Assembly: GCF_009917485.1 (NCBI RefSeq)
Contig: NZ_QZDT01000012.1
Coordinates: 55,872 to 119,871 of the forward strand
Direction of reading: 5' to 3'
DNA from: Parablautia muri
GTDB taxonomy: Bacteria; Bacillota; Clostridia; Lachnospirales; Lachnospiraceae
Length of the DNA stretch: 64,000 bases
Positions 1-8,949 of the stretch are shown here, one piece after another. Each line of letters opens with the position of its first letter. The stretch's first letter is position 1. A model generated the notes under the pieces. The model made no database searches. It saw only the letters and a list, made by a program, of their open reading frames with translations, and had not been told where the DNA came from. The translations under genes were made by a program, and so were the position numbers.

Positions 1-233
1 CCAGGATTGGGTATTACCTGACAATCACGCATATATTTTTCCTGCCGGCTTTGCTTGCTGGGATTGAAAATAAGAAGATAAAAAGATTGTTTACGGCGGG
101 AGTGATTGGCGCTGGAATCTTATACTTTGGCGTATTTATCTTGATGAAGGCGGGGAATGACGGGCTGAGGATTTTGCCTTATGAGACGTTTATGTTTCAT
201 GAGATGGTACCGATTCTTTCGGATGTAAACTGA
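1..233 (+). CDS. EpsG-like polysaccharide polymerase, C-terminal fragment
   Basis: Only the last 76 codons of this gene lie in the window; the frame is open to the left edge. The fragment has two hydrophobic segments (about 33-60 and 88-145 nt), an RIGYY motif at the broken end and a short polar tail ending in SDVN. A terminal membrane pair following an Arg-rich loop is usual for EpsG/Wzy-type polymerases that join exopolysaccharide repeat units at the membrane. The position, directly before five glycosyltransferase genes on the same strand, fits that role. Family assignment is an inference from context and topology; an O-antigen ligase or flippase tail is possible. Confidence 0.5.
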   Translation, partial: RIGYYLTITHIFFLPALLAGIENKKIKRLFTAGVIGAGILYFGVFILMKAGNDGLRILPYETFMFHEMVPILSDVN

Positions 234-285
234 AATTAGTGCTTTCGCTCCGATTTGAGGGCACTGGCAAGAATGGGGGATTCAT
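233..285 (+). repeat. Type A structured leader, copy 1
   Basis: This unit begins on the last base of the upstream stop codon and runs into the start codon at 286. It holds AAATTAG, a 10-nt loop (TGCTTTCGCT), CCGATTT, then GAGGGCACTGGCAAGAATGG and GGGGATTCAT. Length and order match the copies before 11377 and 58847 base for base apart from substitutions. It supplies the ribosome site of the next gene. Confidence 0.75.
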
Positions 286-1167
286 ATGCAGTATTTCTTT
301 TCAATTATTGTGGTTTGCTTAAATGCAGGAGAAAAATTGAAAGATACTTTGGATAGTATACGAAAGCAGACGTTTCGGGACTTTGAGGTGGTGGTTAAGG
401 ATGGGATGTCAAGCGATGGGTCTTTGGATTATGCGTATACAATGGCGGAGGATGTGAACGGAAGAAAGGGTGCGGACAAAGAAAGCGGCGATAGGGAGGA
501 AGATGCCGGGGGCTGCAGAGTCAGGGTAGTCCAAAAGAAGGATAGAGGGATTTATGATGCTATGAATCAGGCAGCCGAGGCGGCCGAGGGAAGGTATCTT
601 TATTTCTTAAATTGCGGGGATTGCTTTTTTTCAGCGGATGTTCTTGGGGATATGTGGGAGTTTATTACGGAGAGTAAGAAGTCGAGAGGGATTTTTTATG
701 GGAATATCTATGAAAGGCGGACAGGTCAGGTGGTGACGTCTAATCCCCATATGGATGTTTTTGGGTGTTATAGGAATGTGCCCTGTCATCAGGCCTGTTT
801 TTATTCCAGAGAGATTGTTTTGGCACATCCTTTTGATGTAAAGTATAAGGTGAGGGCGGATTATGAGCAGTTTTTGTGGTGCTTTTTGGGGTATGAAAAG
901 AGGGACAGGTTAGCTTTTGCCTATAAAGAGATTGTGATTGCGGATTATGAAGGGGGCGGTTTCTCGGAGATGAGGGAGAACCGTAAAGTATCAGCCAGGG
1001 AACACAGGGAAATAACTAAAAAATATATGACGAAAGGGCAGCTCTTTCAATTCAGGCTGATTATGCTGGTTACTTTAGCGCCGCTTCGGGCCAAAATTGC
1101 GGAGAATGAGAGGACAGCAGGAATTTATAATCGATTGAAGGAGAATATATATACGGTAAAACGTTAG
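286..1167 (+). CDS. Glycosyltransferase family 2
   Basis: This 293-residue GT-A enzyme should transfer a sugar from a nucleotide donor during exopolysaccharide assembly at the cytoplasmic face. The N-terminal SIIVVCLNAG strand is typical of GT2. A DGMSSDGS motif near residue 40 is the usual nucleotide-binding segment. DRGIYDAMNQ followed by GRYLYFLNCGD carries the metal-site region, where the DxD is replaced by NCGD, as in the WcaA-like subgroup. A basic insert (about residues 60-78) separates the first two motifs. The start is set by the GGGGGATTCATATG leader. It is followed by two GT4 genes on the same strand. Donor and acceptor cannot be predicted. Confidence 0.85.
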   Translation: MQYFFSIIVVCLNAGEKLKDTLDSIRKQTFRDFEVVVKDGMSSDGSLDYAYTMAEDVNGRKGADKESGDREEDAGGCRVRVVQKKDRGIYDAMNQAAEAAEGRYLYFLNCGDCFFSADVLGDMWEFITESKKSRGIFYGNIYERRTGQVVTSNPHMDVFGCYRNVPCHQACFYSREIVLAHPFDVKYKVRADYEQFLWCFLGYEKRDRLAFAYKEIVIADYEGGGFSEMRENRKVSAREHREITKKYMTKGQLFQFRLIMLVTLAPLRAKIAENERTAGIYNRLKENIYTVKR

Positions 1168-1242
1168 TATCGGCGGGACATATTGTGACAGAAAACATAG
1201 GATAACATACGTGAAATAACAGCGATATAGATGGAGCAATGG

Positions 1243-2541
1243 ATGAACAGGGTTTTATGGATATGTAACATTATGCTGCCTGCGATTGGGCAGGAGCTTG
1301 GTTTACCTTATAGCAACCGGGAGGGGTGGCTTTCCGGTATTTTTGAGAAGGTGAAGAAAAGGGAAGCGCCTTTTACTTTAGGAATTTGTTTCCCCTTGGG
1401 CGAGATGGAAATAAGAGGGATTAAGGAAAAAAAGTTTCCGGTAGAGGGGGCTGTCTGTTACGCTTTTGAAGAAAATTTAAATACGCCGGAGGTTTATGAT
1501 AGCAGGCTTGAGGCTGTGTTCCGGGAGATAATTCAGGATTTTTCTCCGGGTGTGATTCATATTTTTGGAACGGAATTTCCGCACACATTGGCGGCTGTTC
1601 GGGCGTTTGGGAGGCCGGAGAGGACGCTGATTGGCATACAGGGACTTTGTGGCGAAATTGCAAAGGTCTATATGGCAAAGCTTCCGGAAAAGGTGTGCAA
1701 AAAGGTGACCTTCCGGGATTGGCTCAGGAGGGATTCAATCAGGCAGCAGCAGAAAAAGTTTATCCGGCGCGGGGAAAATGAGAGGAAAGCGATTCTAGGG
1801 TGTGGAAATATTACAGGGAGAACCGGATTTGATAGGGAAGGTACTGCGAAAATCAATCCTGATGCCCAATATTATGCTATGAATGAGACGATGCGCAGGG
1901 AATTTTATACAGGAAAGTGGAGCGGCGGTAAGCGACATAGCATTCTTTTGGGGCAGGGGGACTATCCTTTAAAGGGAATGCATTTTGTGCTTGAGGCTGT
2001 GGCGCTGCTTTTGGAGAAATATCCGGATTTAAAGCTGTATGTGGCAGGGAATAGTATCATAGGACACAGTACTTTAAAGGAAAAAATAAAACTTTGCGCT
2101 TACGGTAAATATTTGCTTACATTAATAAGCAAGTTGGGGCTGGAAGATAAAGTAATTATGACAGGAAAACTGAATGGGGAGGAGATGAAGCGGCAGTTTT
2201 TAAAAAGCAGTGTGTTTGTCTGTGCGTCTGTGTTGGAGAATTCTCCTAATACGGTGGGAGAGGCTCAGCTTTTAGGGGTGCCTACGGTTGCGTCCAGAGT
2301 GGGCGGAATACCGGATATGATAACAGATGGGGTAAGCGGATTATTGTTTACGGCGGGAGACGTGAAGGAATTAGCTGATAAAATAGAAGCTGTGTGGGAT
2401 GAAAGTGTGGGGGAGGACGGGCTTTGCCTGGCGGAGAGGCTTTGTGAGGGAGCAAGGAAGCAGGCAAGGGTGATTCATGATGGAGAGCGAAATTATTTGC
2501 GGCTTCTTGAAATATACAGGGAAATAGGAGAGAGAGTATGA
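1243..2541 (+). CDS. Glycosyltransferase family 4
   Basis: This GT-B enzyme of about 432 residues belongs to the RfaB/GT4 type that builds polysaccharide. The N-terminus (NRVLWICNIMLPAIG) resembles capsular GT4 enzymes that begin with a K/R-V-L-W strand. The C-terminal half has LLGQGDYPLKGMHFVLEAV, then VIMTGKLNG and a donor-binding stretch with SPNTVGEAQLLGVPTVAS, including the E-x7-E-like glutamate region. An ATG at 1231 is also in frame, but the ATG at 1243 has a GGAG at 1233-1236 with good spacing, so 1243 is preferred. The stop overlaps the start of the next gene (ATGA), indicating translational coupling. Confidence 0.85.
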   Translation: MNRVLWICNIMLPAIGQELGLPYSNREGWLSGIFEKVKKREAPFTLGICFPLGEMEIRGIKEKKFPVEGAVCYAFEENLNTPEVYDSRLEAVFREIIQDFSPGVIHIFGTEFPHTLAAVRAFGRPERTLIGIQGLCGEIAKVYMAKLPEKVCKKVTFRDWLRRDSIRQQQKKFIRRGENERKAILGCGNITGRTGFDREGTAKINPDAQYYAMNETMRREFYTGKWSGGKRHSILLGQGDYPLKGMHFVLEAVALLLEKYPDLKLYVAGNSIIGHSTLKEKIKLCAYGKYLLTLISKLGLEDKVIMTGKLNGEEMKRQFLKSSVFVCASVLENSPNTVGEAQLLGVPTVASRVGGIPDMITDGVSGLLFTAGDVKELADKIEAVWDESVGEDGLCLAERLCEGARKQARVIHDGERNYLRLLEIYREIGERV

Positions 2542-3716
2542 CCGTTACTTTTATATCCAACTATATCAATCACCACCAGATTCCTTTTTCTAATGCCTGT
2601 TATGGTTTTTTAGGGGAGGGCTATGGTTTTATCCAGTGTGAGCCCATGGAACAGGAGCGGCTTGCCATGGGATGGAATACAGAGGGGGAGCGGCTGCCTT
2701 ATGTGCACTTTCTTTATGAGGAGGAAGAATTGTGCCATAGATTGGTTATGGAAAGTGATGTGCTTTTGGCAGGCTGGAGTGGTCATGAGGAGCTGGTGCA
2801 GGAGAGACTGCGGGCAGGAAAGTTGACGATACGGGTCAGCGAGCGACTTTACCGGGAAGGACAGTGGAGGGCTGTTTCTCCCAGAGGGCTGGTGCATAAA
2901 TATAAGGAGCATACCAGATACCGGAAGGCTTTGGCGTATCTTTTATGCGCAGGGGCCTATGTACCTTCCGATTTTCATTTGATTCATGCTTATCCAGGGA
3001 AAATGTTTAAGTGGGGCTATTTTCCGGAAACCAGGACTTATGATGATAAGGAATTTGAGAATTTAAAAAAGAAAGATGGAAGGGTGGATATTCTATGGGC
3101 CGGCCGGTTTATTCCATTAAAGCATCCGGAATTTATGGTTAAGCTTGCGGGAGATTTGAAGGGAAGATACGATTTTCATGTACACATGCTAGGAAGCGGC
3201 CAGATGGAAGGAGCGCTAAAGGCGCTTGCAAAGGAGTATGGCGTGGAGGAGACGCTTACCTTTTACGGTTTTAAGGCACCGGAGGAGGTGCGGAATATGA
3301 TGGAAAAATGCCATATTTTTATTTTTACCAGCAATCATTTAGAGGGTTGGGGCGCAGTGGTAAATGAGGCCATGAACAGCGGTTGCGCTGTGGTTGGAAA
3401 TGTACAGGCGGGAGCAATTCCTTATTTGATACGGCATAGGGAAAATGGATTGGCATATCCTGATGGAAGCTATGAGAAAATGAAAGAGGCCGTTTGCTAT
3501 TTGCTGGAACATCCTGAGGAAAGAAGGCAAATGGGGCGGAAGGCTTATGAGACGATTGTAAATCTGTGGAATGCAGATCATGGGGCAAAGGAGCTGCTTC
3601 GTATGCTGGAGGGGCTGAAAGAAGGCAGGGTAGAGCCGGCAGGGGATGGGCCGTTAAGTGTGGCGCCTGTGGTTCGGCCGAATAAAATGTATGCATATAT
3701 GTTAGAAGATAGATAA
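2538..3716 (+). CDS. Glycosyltransferase family 4
   Basis: This 392-residue GT-B transferase overlaps the preceding gene by 4 nt (ATGA) and has AGGAGAGAG as ribosome site. The Rossmann-like C-terminal domain begins near residue 175 with VDILWAGRFIPLKHPE. It continues with HVHMLGSGQME, TFYGFKAPEEV and the donor-site segment SNHLEGWGAVVNEAMNSG, where the two glutamates of the E-x7-E motif are visible. The N-terminal half is acceptor-specific and not recognisable. It probably works on the same glycan as its neighbours; the linkage is unknown. Confidence 0.85.
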   Translation: MTVTFISNYINHHQIPFSNACYGFLGEGYGFIQCEPMEQERLAMGWNTEGERLPYVHFLYEEEELCHRLVMESDVLLAGWSGHEELVQERLRAGKLTIRVSERLYREGQWRAVSPRGLVHKYKEHTRYRKALAYLLCAGAYVPSDFHLIHAYPGKMFKWGYFPETRTYDDKEFENLKKKDGRVDILWAGRFIPLKHPEFMVKLAGDLKGRYDFHVHMLGSGQMEGALKALAKEYGVEETLTFYGFKAPEEVRNMMEKCHIFIFTSNHLEGWGAVVNEAMNSGCAVVGNVQAGAIPYLIRHRENGLAYPDGSYEKMKEAVCYLLEHPEERRQMGRKAYETIVNLWNADHGAKELLRMLEGLKEGRVEPAGDGPLSVAPVVRPNKMYAYMLEDR

Positions 3717-3767
3717 TCATAAGAGGACAGGCATTTTTCATCCGGATTTAAGTAGTCCCGAGGCGGA

Positions 3768-3817
3768 ATTTTGCGGCCAAATTCGCGTGGTGTTGGCAAG
3801 AATGAGGGATTAGGATG
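3768..3817 (+). repeat. Diverged type A leader with an 8-codon minigene
   Basis: GAATTT, a 7-nt loop and AAATTC form a perfect stem. They are followed by GTGTTGGCAAGAATGAGGGATTAGG and an ATG at 3815. That ATG opens only MKIERGQG and a stop (3815-3841), and the real gene begins at the very next base with GTG. The arrangement suggests translational coupling or a leader left behind when a new gene was joined. Confidence 0.55.
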
Positions 3818-3841
3818 AAAATCGAAAGGGGGCAGGGTTAA

Positions 3842-4843
3842 GTGGAAGAAAGCAGATGGCCGGCGCTGATTAGCGTGATTGTGCCGGTTTATAATATAGT
3901 AGATTTACTTCCCAGATGTGTAAGTTCTATTCAGAAACAGACTTATCCGAATCTGGAAATCATTTTGGTAGACGATGGCTCCACGGACAACAGTGGCGCG
4001 CTGGCTGAGAAGATGGCGTTGGAGGATAGAAGGATAAAAGTTTTTCACAAAGAAAACGGCGGTACTTCCCGGGCGCGAAATGTGGGGATTGAAAAGGCAA
4101 GAGGAGATTATATTGGATTTGTGGACAGCGATGATTACATAGAGCCACAGATGTATGAGCGGCTTTTGGGCGTGGCGCTTTCAGAAGGCCTTTTGATGGT
4201 GCAGGCCTCAAGGGACGAGATTGATGAGCAGGGAAACCGGATGCCCAATGTGTGTGAGCCGCCTAAGGAGGCGGAGCTTTGGGAAGGAGAGCGGTTTATG
4301 CGGGAGCTGCTTTTGCACAGAGGGGATTGCTCTATGTGTACAAAGCTGGTGCATGCATCCCTGTTAAAGGAAGAACGTTTTCCAGAAGGGGAACTGAATG
4401 AGGACTTTAATCTGCTGGTAAGGCTTTTGCCGAAGGTACCAGCTATAGCGATTCTGCCTGAGCAGGATTATCATGTTTTTTATCGCTATGGAAGTAATAC
4501 AAGAACCCATGACAGGGAAGAATTTCCGCAGGTGTTTACGGATATTGTAAAAAATGCGGATAGAGTTTACGAAATTGTGGAAAAAGAATACCCGGCGCTT
4601 TTGCAGGAGGCCTTGCGGTTTGGCTTGTTCCAGAGGCTGGACTATATGTTACATATTCCGATTTCCCAGATGAAGAAGGAGAATGTGTTTTATGTGCAGG
4701 TGAAGCAATACCTGAAAAATCACAGTGGAGATGCCATGAAATCTCCTTACCTCACGAAAAAGAATAAAAAATATCTGCTGCTTCTTGGCATAGCGCCCAA
4801 ATTTGTGAGAAAAGTCCACAGAATATTAAAAGGGAAAAAGTGA
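3842..4843 (+). CDS. Glycosyltransferase family 2
   Basis: This 333-residue GT-A transferase shows textbook GT2 motifs: LISVIVPVYNIVDLLPRC at the N-terminus, ILVDDGSTDNSG near residue 40, then GGTSRARNVGIEKARGDYIG and FVDSDDYIEP, the DxD-type metal site. Translation starts at GTG 3842, eight bases after an AGGGGG ribosome site inside the minigene described at 3815. The C-terminal 120 residues are basic and helical with no recognised domain. The stop overlaps the next start, so the pair is co-translated. It likely extends the same exopolysaccharide unit. Confidence 0.9.
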   Translation: MEESRWPALISVIVPVYNIVDLLPRCVSSIQKQTYPNLEIILVDDGSTDNSGALAEKMALEDRRIKVFHKENGGTSRARNVGIEKARGDYIGFVDSDDYIEPQMYERLLGVALSEGLLMVQASRDEIDEQGNRMPNVCEPPKEAELWEGERFMRELLLHRGDCSMCTKLVHASLLKEERFPEGELNEDFNLLVRLLPKVPAIAILPEQDYHVFYRYGSNTRTHDREEFPQVFTDIVKNADRVYEIVEKEYPALLQEALRFGLFQRLDYMLHIPISQMKKENVFYVQVKQYLKNHSGDAMKSPYLTKKNKKYLLLLGIAPKFVRKVHRILKGKK

Positions 4844-6483
4844 TGAAAAAGAAAGGAATTTTTATTGGTGTTATGGCAGCACTGCTGATGGTCCAGCTTG
4901 GTGTGTTGTTTTTTTATGGAAATAAAAAGGCAGGATTTCATGAAGATGAATTTTATACCTATTACGCTACGAATAAGACAGCAGGGCTTTTTGTCAATGA
5001 CAGGCAGTGGATGGCAAGAGAGGAGATGCGGAATGACTTTGTGGTACTGCCTGGAGAGCGGTTCCGATATGACGTGGTAAAGCAAATGCAGTCCTGGGAC
5101 GTGCATCCGCCCTTTTATTATTATGTTTTCCATACGGCCTGTTCTCTGTTTCCGGGAGTGTTCAGTAAATGGCTGGGGATTGGGGTAAACCTGATTGCCT
5201 TTGTGATCTCCTATATGCTGTTGGGCTATGGGGCTTATTTGACTGTGACGCAGAAGAAATTTGATTCTTTCGGGGAAAGGCTGGAGGAGGAGCGAAAAGG
5301 AAGGATCATTGCATTTTTGACCTGTCTTATGTGGGGACTTAGCGGAGCGGTGATTTCAGGTGTTATGTTTATTCGGATGTATCAGTGGCTGACTTTGTTT
5401 CTTCTTCTGTGCCTTGATTTGCACTTATGTGCGGTGAAAAGGGAGGATTTCAGAATACGCAGCTTTTTGCTGCCTTTGTCGGTTACGGTGTTTTTGGGCT
5501 TTCTGACGCAGTATTATTATATTATTTTTCATTTCTTTTTGGGAGCAGGCTTTTGTATTTGGCTGTTAAAAAATAAAAAATTCAGGGAATTAGCAGGCTA
5601 TGTTGTGGCTTGCGCAATAGGCTTTGTTGGCGCGGTTGCCTATTATCCGGCCAGCCTATCGCATATTTTCCGGGGGTATAGAGGAACAGAGGCGGTAAGT
5701 GAATTTAGCAATATCTCTAATACATGGGAGAGGCTGAGATTTTTTTATGATTTATTTGATGATTTTGTGATGAATGGCACTTTGAGCTGGTGGCTGTTGG
5801 CAATTTGCCTTTTGGGGCTGGGGATAGGATATGCGCGTAAAAAAGAAGGAAGGAAAGGCAGTGTTTTAAATGTTTCTACAGGACTGCAGATTTTTGCCTG
5901 CGGCGGATATTTTTTTACAGTATCGAAAACTGCTTTGATTCTTGGAGAAACTTCTAACCGATATCAGCTGCCTGTTTATGGAATTTTATTGTTCCTGTTG
6001 CTGTATGTAATGTGGGAGCTGATTGGCCAAACTGTGGAAGTGGTAAAAAGGGCTCCGGATGCAAGAATTATGTTTGGGGCGTTTGTGGTGGTAATTCTTT
6101 TGACAGCCGGATTAGGGCTTAAAAACGGACGGGTCTTTTTTCTTTACGAGGAGGAAAAGGACATAATGACTTATGTGAAATCCCACAGCGAGGAGCCGGT
6201 GGTGGTATTTTATAATGATGCTTCGCCGGATAATATTTGGCGGCTTTCAGATGAATTGATGGAATATGAAAAGGTGTATTTGGCCAGCCAGGGGAATCAG
6301 GAGGCAATTACGGATGGAATAATTGTCCAAAGTGATAGATTGCTGGTTTATGTGGCAGACTATGAGGATAAGGAAAGATGCCTTGAAGGGCTGCTGCAGG
6401 TAAACAAAAAACTGAGTGATTATGAGGCCGTGGCGGACAAGGGGATGTGGACTTTGTACGAGGTTTATTCCAAAGAGAAGTAA
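4843..6483 (+). CDS. GT39/ArnT-like membrane glycosyltransferase
   Basis: This protein of about 546 residues has a leading membrane helix and roughly ten more hydrophobic segments. The first extracytoplasmic loop carries HEDEFYTYYATN and later DVHPPFYYYVFH, the acidic and HPP motifs of GT39/GT83 enzymes that use polyprenyl-phosphate sugars. The protein therefore probably adds a sugar outside the membrane to the growing polysaccharide or to a cell-surface acceptor. GTG at 4840 and ATG at 4843 are both possible; the ATG overlaps the upstream TGA by 1 nt and is chosen. It closes the exopolysaccharide cluster. Confidence 0.75.
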   Translation: MKKKGIFIGVMAALLMVQLGVLFFYGNKKAGFHEDEFYTYYATNKTAGLFVNDRQWMAREEMRNDFVVLPGERFRYDVVKQMQSWDVHPPFYYYVFHTACSLFPGVFSKWLGIGVNLIAFVISYMLLGYGAYLTVTQKKFDSFGERLEEERKGRIIAFLTCLMWGLSGAVISGVMFIRMYQWLTLFLLLCLDLHLCAVKREDFRIRSFLLPLSVTVFLGFLTQYYYIIFHFFLGAGFCIWLLKNKKFRELAGYVVACAIGFVGAVAYYPASLSHIFRGYRGTEAVSEFSNISNTWERLRFFYDLFDDFVMNGTLSWWLLAICLLGLGIGYARKKEGRKGSVLNVSTGLQIFACGGYFFTVSKTALILGETSNRYQLPVYGILLFLLLYVMWELIGQTVEVVKRAPDARIMFGAFVVVILLTAGLGLKNGRVFFLYEEEKDIMTYVKSHSEEPVVVFYNDASPDNIWRLSDELMEYEKVYLASQGNQEAITDGIIVQSDRLLVYVADYEDKERCLEGLLQVNKKLSDYEAVADKGMWTLYEVYSKEK

Positions 6484-6679
6484 AGAGAAATAAATTAATT
6501 GCATATGATGACTTTTATATTTTTCAGGTGTTTCAATGGCGCGTCTTAGAAAAGCAGCCGAAATCCTTATAAAATAGGCTTTGCAACTTAAAATTTACAT
6601 GAAAAAAGTAAAATGCAACATCAAATTGGTGGTAGTTACCTCTATGCAACCGTAAGGTAAAAGCTATAAACGGCCGGAA

Positions 6680-6720
6680 CCAAATTTATGGACGATGGCA
6701 AGAATGGAGGATAACATAAC
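6680..6720 (+). repeat. Partial type A leader, copy before the XRE gene
   Basis: CCAAATTTATGG is followed by ACGATGGCAAGAATGGAGG and a slightly longer spacer to ATG 6721. The CCA/TGG pair replaces the CCC/GGG pair of other copies. The left arm of helix 1 is missing. Confidence 0.6.
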
Positions 6721-7764
6721 ATGAAAAATTTTGAGGAAGTAAGGAATTTTGGCAAACAGGATTTTGAAGAGACAACCCTTTTCCAAAAAAGTCAGGAGAA
6801 AGAGGATTGTGAAAAAATGAAGGGGGACATGACAGGCTTAGATAAATCAAATTCAGGTAAAATGAACCTTGCGGAAAATTTACAATATTTGAGAAAGCAA
6901 AGAGACATCACCCAGGAACAGCTTGCGGAACGGCTTGAGGTTTCCAGGCAATCCGTGTCAAAATGGGAGTCCGGCCAAAGCTATCCGGAGATGGAAAAGC
7001 TGTTACAGATTTGCGGTATGTTCCACTGTAATCTGGATACGCTGATGAGGGGAGATATCAGCAGTATTTTTGCCCAGGATGTACACGGGTATGATAAATT
7101 TCAAAGTAAGTTTAATAAATTGGTTGCAGGCGGCGTTGGGCTGATTCTTTTAGGAATTAGCGTTATGCTCATGCTCAGTGGAATTGGAATGGATGAAATG
7201 CTCTCTGGCGCTGTCTTTTTTACTTTTCTGATTGCTGCCGTGATGATTTTTGTAGTGATGGGCTTACAGAAAGAGAGATTTTGCCAAAAGCATCCGGTGA
7301 TTGAGGATTTTTATACGGAGGAGGAAAAGGAGCATGCTTACAGAAGTTTTACAGTGAGAATGGCAACGGGAATCGGTACTATTTTGACAGCCTTTCTTTT
7401 CAGTATGGTGGTTGATGCAAGGCTGGAAAATATACCGGATGCGGCATTGGCAGAGAGAGGAGATGAACTCCTGGGAAGTTTTTTCATGCTGATGATTGCA
7501 GCAGGAGTCACAATTCTTGTTTACGGCACGCTGGATAGGGCAAAGTATAATATTAAAGGGTATAACGTGGAGGCCAATCCATCGGTTGAGAAGAAAAAGC
7601 GGGATGCACTAATAGGAAAGTTGTGCGCGTGTATTATGATGGTGGCTGCTATTGCTTATCTTTTGCTGAATTTTACCATAGATTTTAGTATGTCCTGGAT
7701 TACGTTTGCCGTAGGAGGAATTTTGTGTGGGATTGTGGCAGTGGCGCTATCGAAAGAAAAGTAA
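6721..7764 (+). CDS. XRE-family regulator with membrane domain
   Basis: Residues about 50-110 form an XRE helix-turn-helix (NLQYLRKQRDITQEQLAERL and SRQSVSKWESGQ, ending CNLDTLMRGD). Residues about 138-347 hold four or five membrane helices. DNA-binding plus membrane proteins of this type act as local regulators, often of adjacent envelope or transport genes. The 47-residue hydrophilic N-terminal extension is unusual. An internal ATG at 6862 would give the conventional MNLAENLQ start, but the leader with GGAGG sits at 6721. It stands alone between the exopolysaccharide genes and pseB. Its target is unknown. Confidence 0.8.
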   Translation: MKNFEEVRNFGKQDFEETTLFQKSQEKEDCEKMKGDMTGLDKSNSGKMNLAENLQYLRKQRDITQEQLAERLEVSRQSVSKWESGQSYPEMEKLLQICGMFHCNLDTLMRGDISSIFAQDVHGYDKFQSKFNKLVAGGVGLILLGISVMLMLSGIGMDEMLSGAVFFTFLIAAVMIFVVMGLQKERFCQKHPVIEDFYTEEEKEHAYRSFTVRMATGIGTILTAFLFSMVVDARLENIPDAALAERGDELLGSFFMLMIAAGVTILVYGTLDRAKYNIKGYNVEANPSVEKKKRDALIGKLCACIMMVAAIAYLLLNFTIDFSMSWITFAVGGILCGIVAVALSKEK

Positions 7765-7850
7765 TGCAGAACCGAAAAAAATTGCCGTTAAGACAGATTC
7801 GTGGTATGATGATTGGTACAGTTAAAATTAAAATCATTGGAGGACTTTTC

Positions 7851-8849
7851 ATGCTATTGGATAACAAGACGATTCTTATTACCGGGGGAACCGGTTCCTT
7901 TGGGAAATGTTTTACAAAATATGTACTTACTCACTATAATCCTAAAAAGATTATTATATACTCAAGAGATGAATTTAAGCAGTTTCTTATGCAGAATGAA
8001 TTAAAGGAGTATGTGGACAGGATTAGATTTTTTATTGGTGATGTGCGGGATAAGGAAAGGCTGCAAAGAGCCTTCGAGGGAGTGGATTTTGTTGTACATG
8101 CGGCAGCTCTAAAGCAGGTTCCTGCCTGTGAGTATAATCCCAATGAGGCGATTAAGACGAATATTCATGGCGCTCAGAATGTAATTGACGCGGCGCTGGA
8201 CTTTGGTGTAAAGAAGGTAGTTGCTTTGTCAACTGATAAAGCGGTCAATCCGGTCAACCTTTATGGCGGAACGAAGCTGGTGTCGGACAAGTTATTTATT
8301 GCGGCCAATGCATATGCGGGCAGTAAGGATATTAATTTTTCTATTGTGCGTTATGGTAATGTGGCAGGAAGCCGCGGATCTATTATTCCTGTATTCCATA
8401 ACATTATTAAAAATGGCGGCAGTGAGCTTCCGATTACGGACTATCGCATGACCCGTTTTTGGATTAGTCTGACGCAGGGCGTTGAGCTTGTGATCAAGGC
8501 ATTGGAGGAAGCGACAGGCGGGGAGACCTTTATCAGCAAGATACCGTCCTTTAAAGTGACGGATTTAGCAGAGGCAATGCTGCCTGGCTGTAAAATGCCG
8601 GAAATCGGTATCCGTCCCGGAGAAAAGCTTCACGAGATTATGGTGACAGTGGAGGATTCCCCCACAACTTATGAGTATGATAAGCATTATATTGTATATC
8701 CACAGGTTGTTTGGAATGAGAAACAAAAAATTAACCTAAGCGGCCGTAAGGTGGAGGAAGGATTTTCATATAGTTCCGGTAACAATACCCAGTGGCTTAG
8801 CGTGGAGGATATACGGGAAATGCTCAAGGGTGTGGAATTGGAAAAATAA
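7851..8849 (+). CDS. pseB: UDP-N-acetylglucosamine 4,6-dehydratase (PseB type)
   Basis: The 332-residue short-chain dehydrogenase should convert UDP-GlcNAc to UDP-4-keto-6-deoxy sugar, with C5 inversion in true PseB enzymes. The NAD site is TGGTGSFG (residues 11-18). The catalytic residues expected from PseB/FlaA1 are all present: D129 and K130 in STDKA, then Y138 and K142 in LYGGTK. Length equals that of characterised PseB proteins. GGAGG at 7840-7844 selects ATG 7851 over the far-upstream in-frame start. No pseC-pseI genes lie nearby, so the product probably feeds the polysaccharide cluster upstream rather than pseudaminic acid synthesis. Confidence 0.88.
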   Translation: MLLDNKTILITGGTGSFGKCFTKYVLTHYNPKKIIIYSRDEFKQFLMQNELKEYVDRIRFFIGDVRDKERLQRAFEGVDFVVHAAALKQVPACEYNPNEAIKTNIHGAQNVIDAALDFGVKKVVALSTDKAVNPVNLYGGTKLVSDKLFIAANAYAGSKDINFSIVRYGNVAGSRGSIIPVFHNIIKNGGSELPITDYRMTRFWISLTQGVELVIKALEEATGGETFISKIPSFKVTDLAEAMLPGCKMPEIGIRPGEKLHEIMVTVEDSPTTYEYDKHYIVYPQVVWNEKQKINLSGRKVEEGFSYSSGNNTQWLSVEDIREMLKGVELEK

Positions 8850-8906
8850 TATCATATCAGGAGAAAATAGCTGACGGCTGCATATAATTAAATAAAAGAT
8901 AACAAT

Positions 8907-8940
8907 AAGGTGCGTTGGGATTTCCAGTGCACCTTTTTAT
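8907..8940 (+). terminator. Rho-independent terminator after pseB
   Basis: AAGGTGC at 8907-8913 pairs with GCACCTT at 8929-8935, followed by TTTTTAT overlapping the right arm. It closes the pseB transcript. Confidence 0.7.
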
Positions 8941-8949
8941 GTGAATTAG

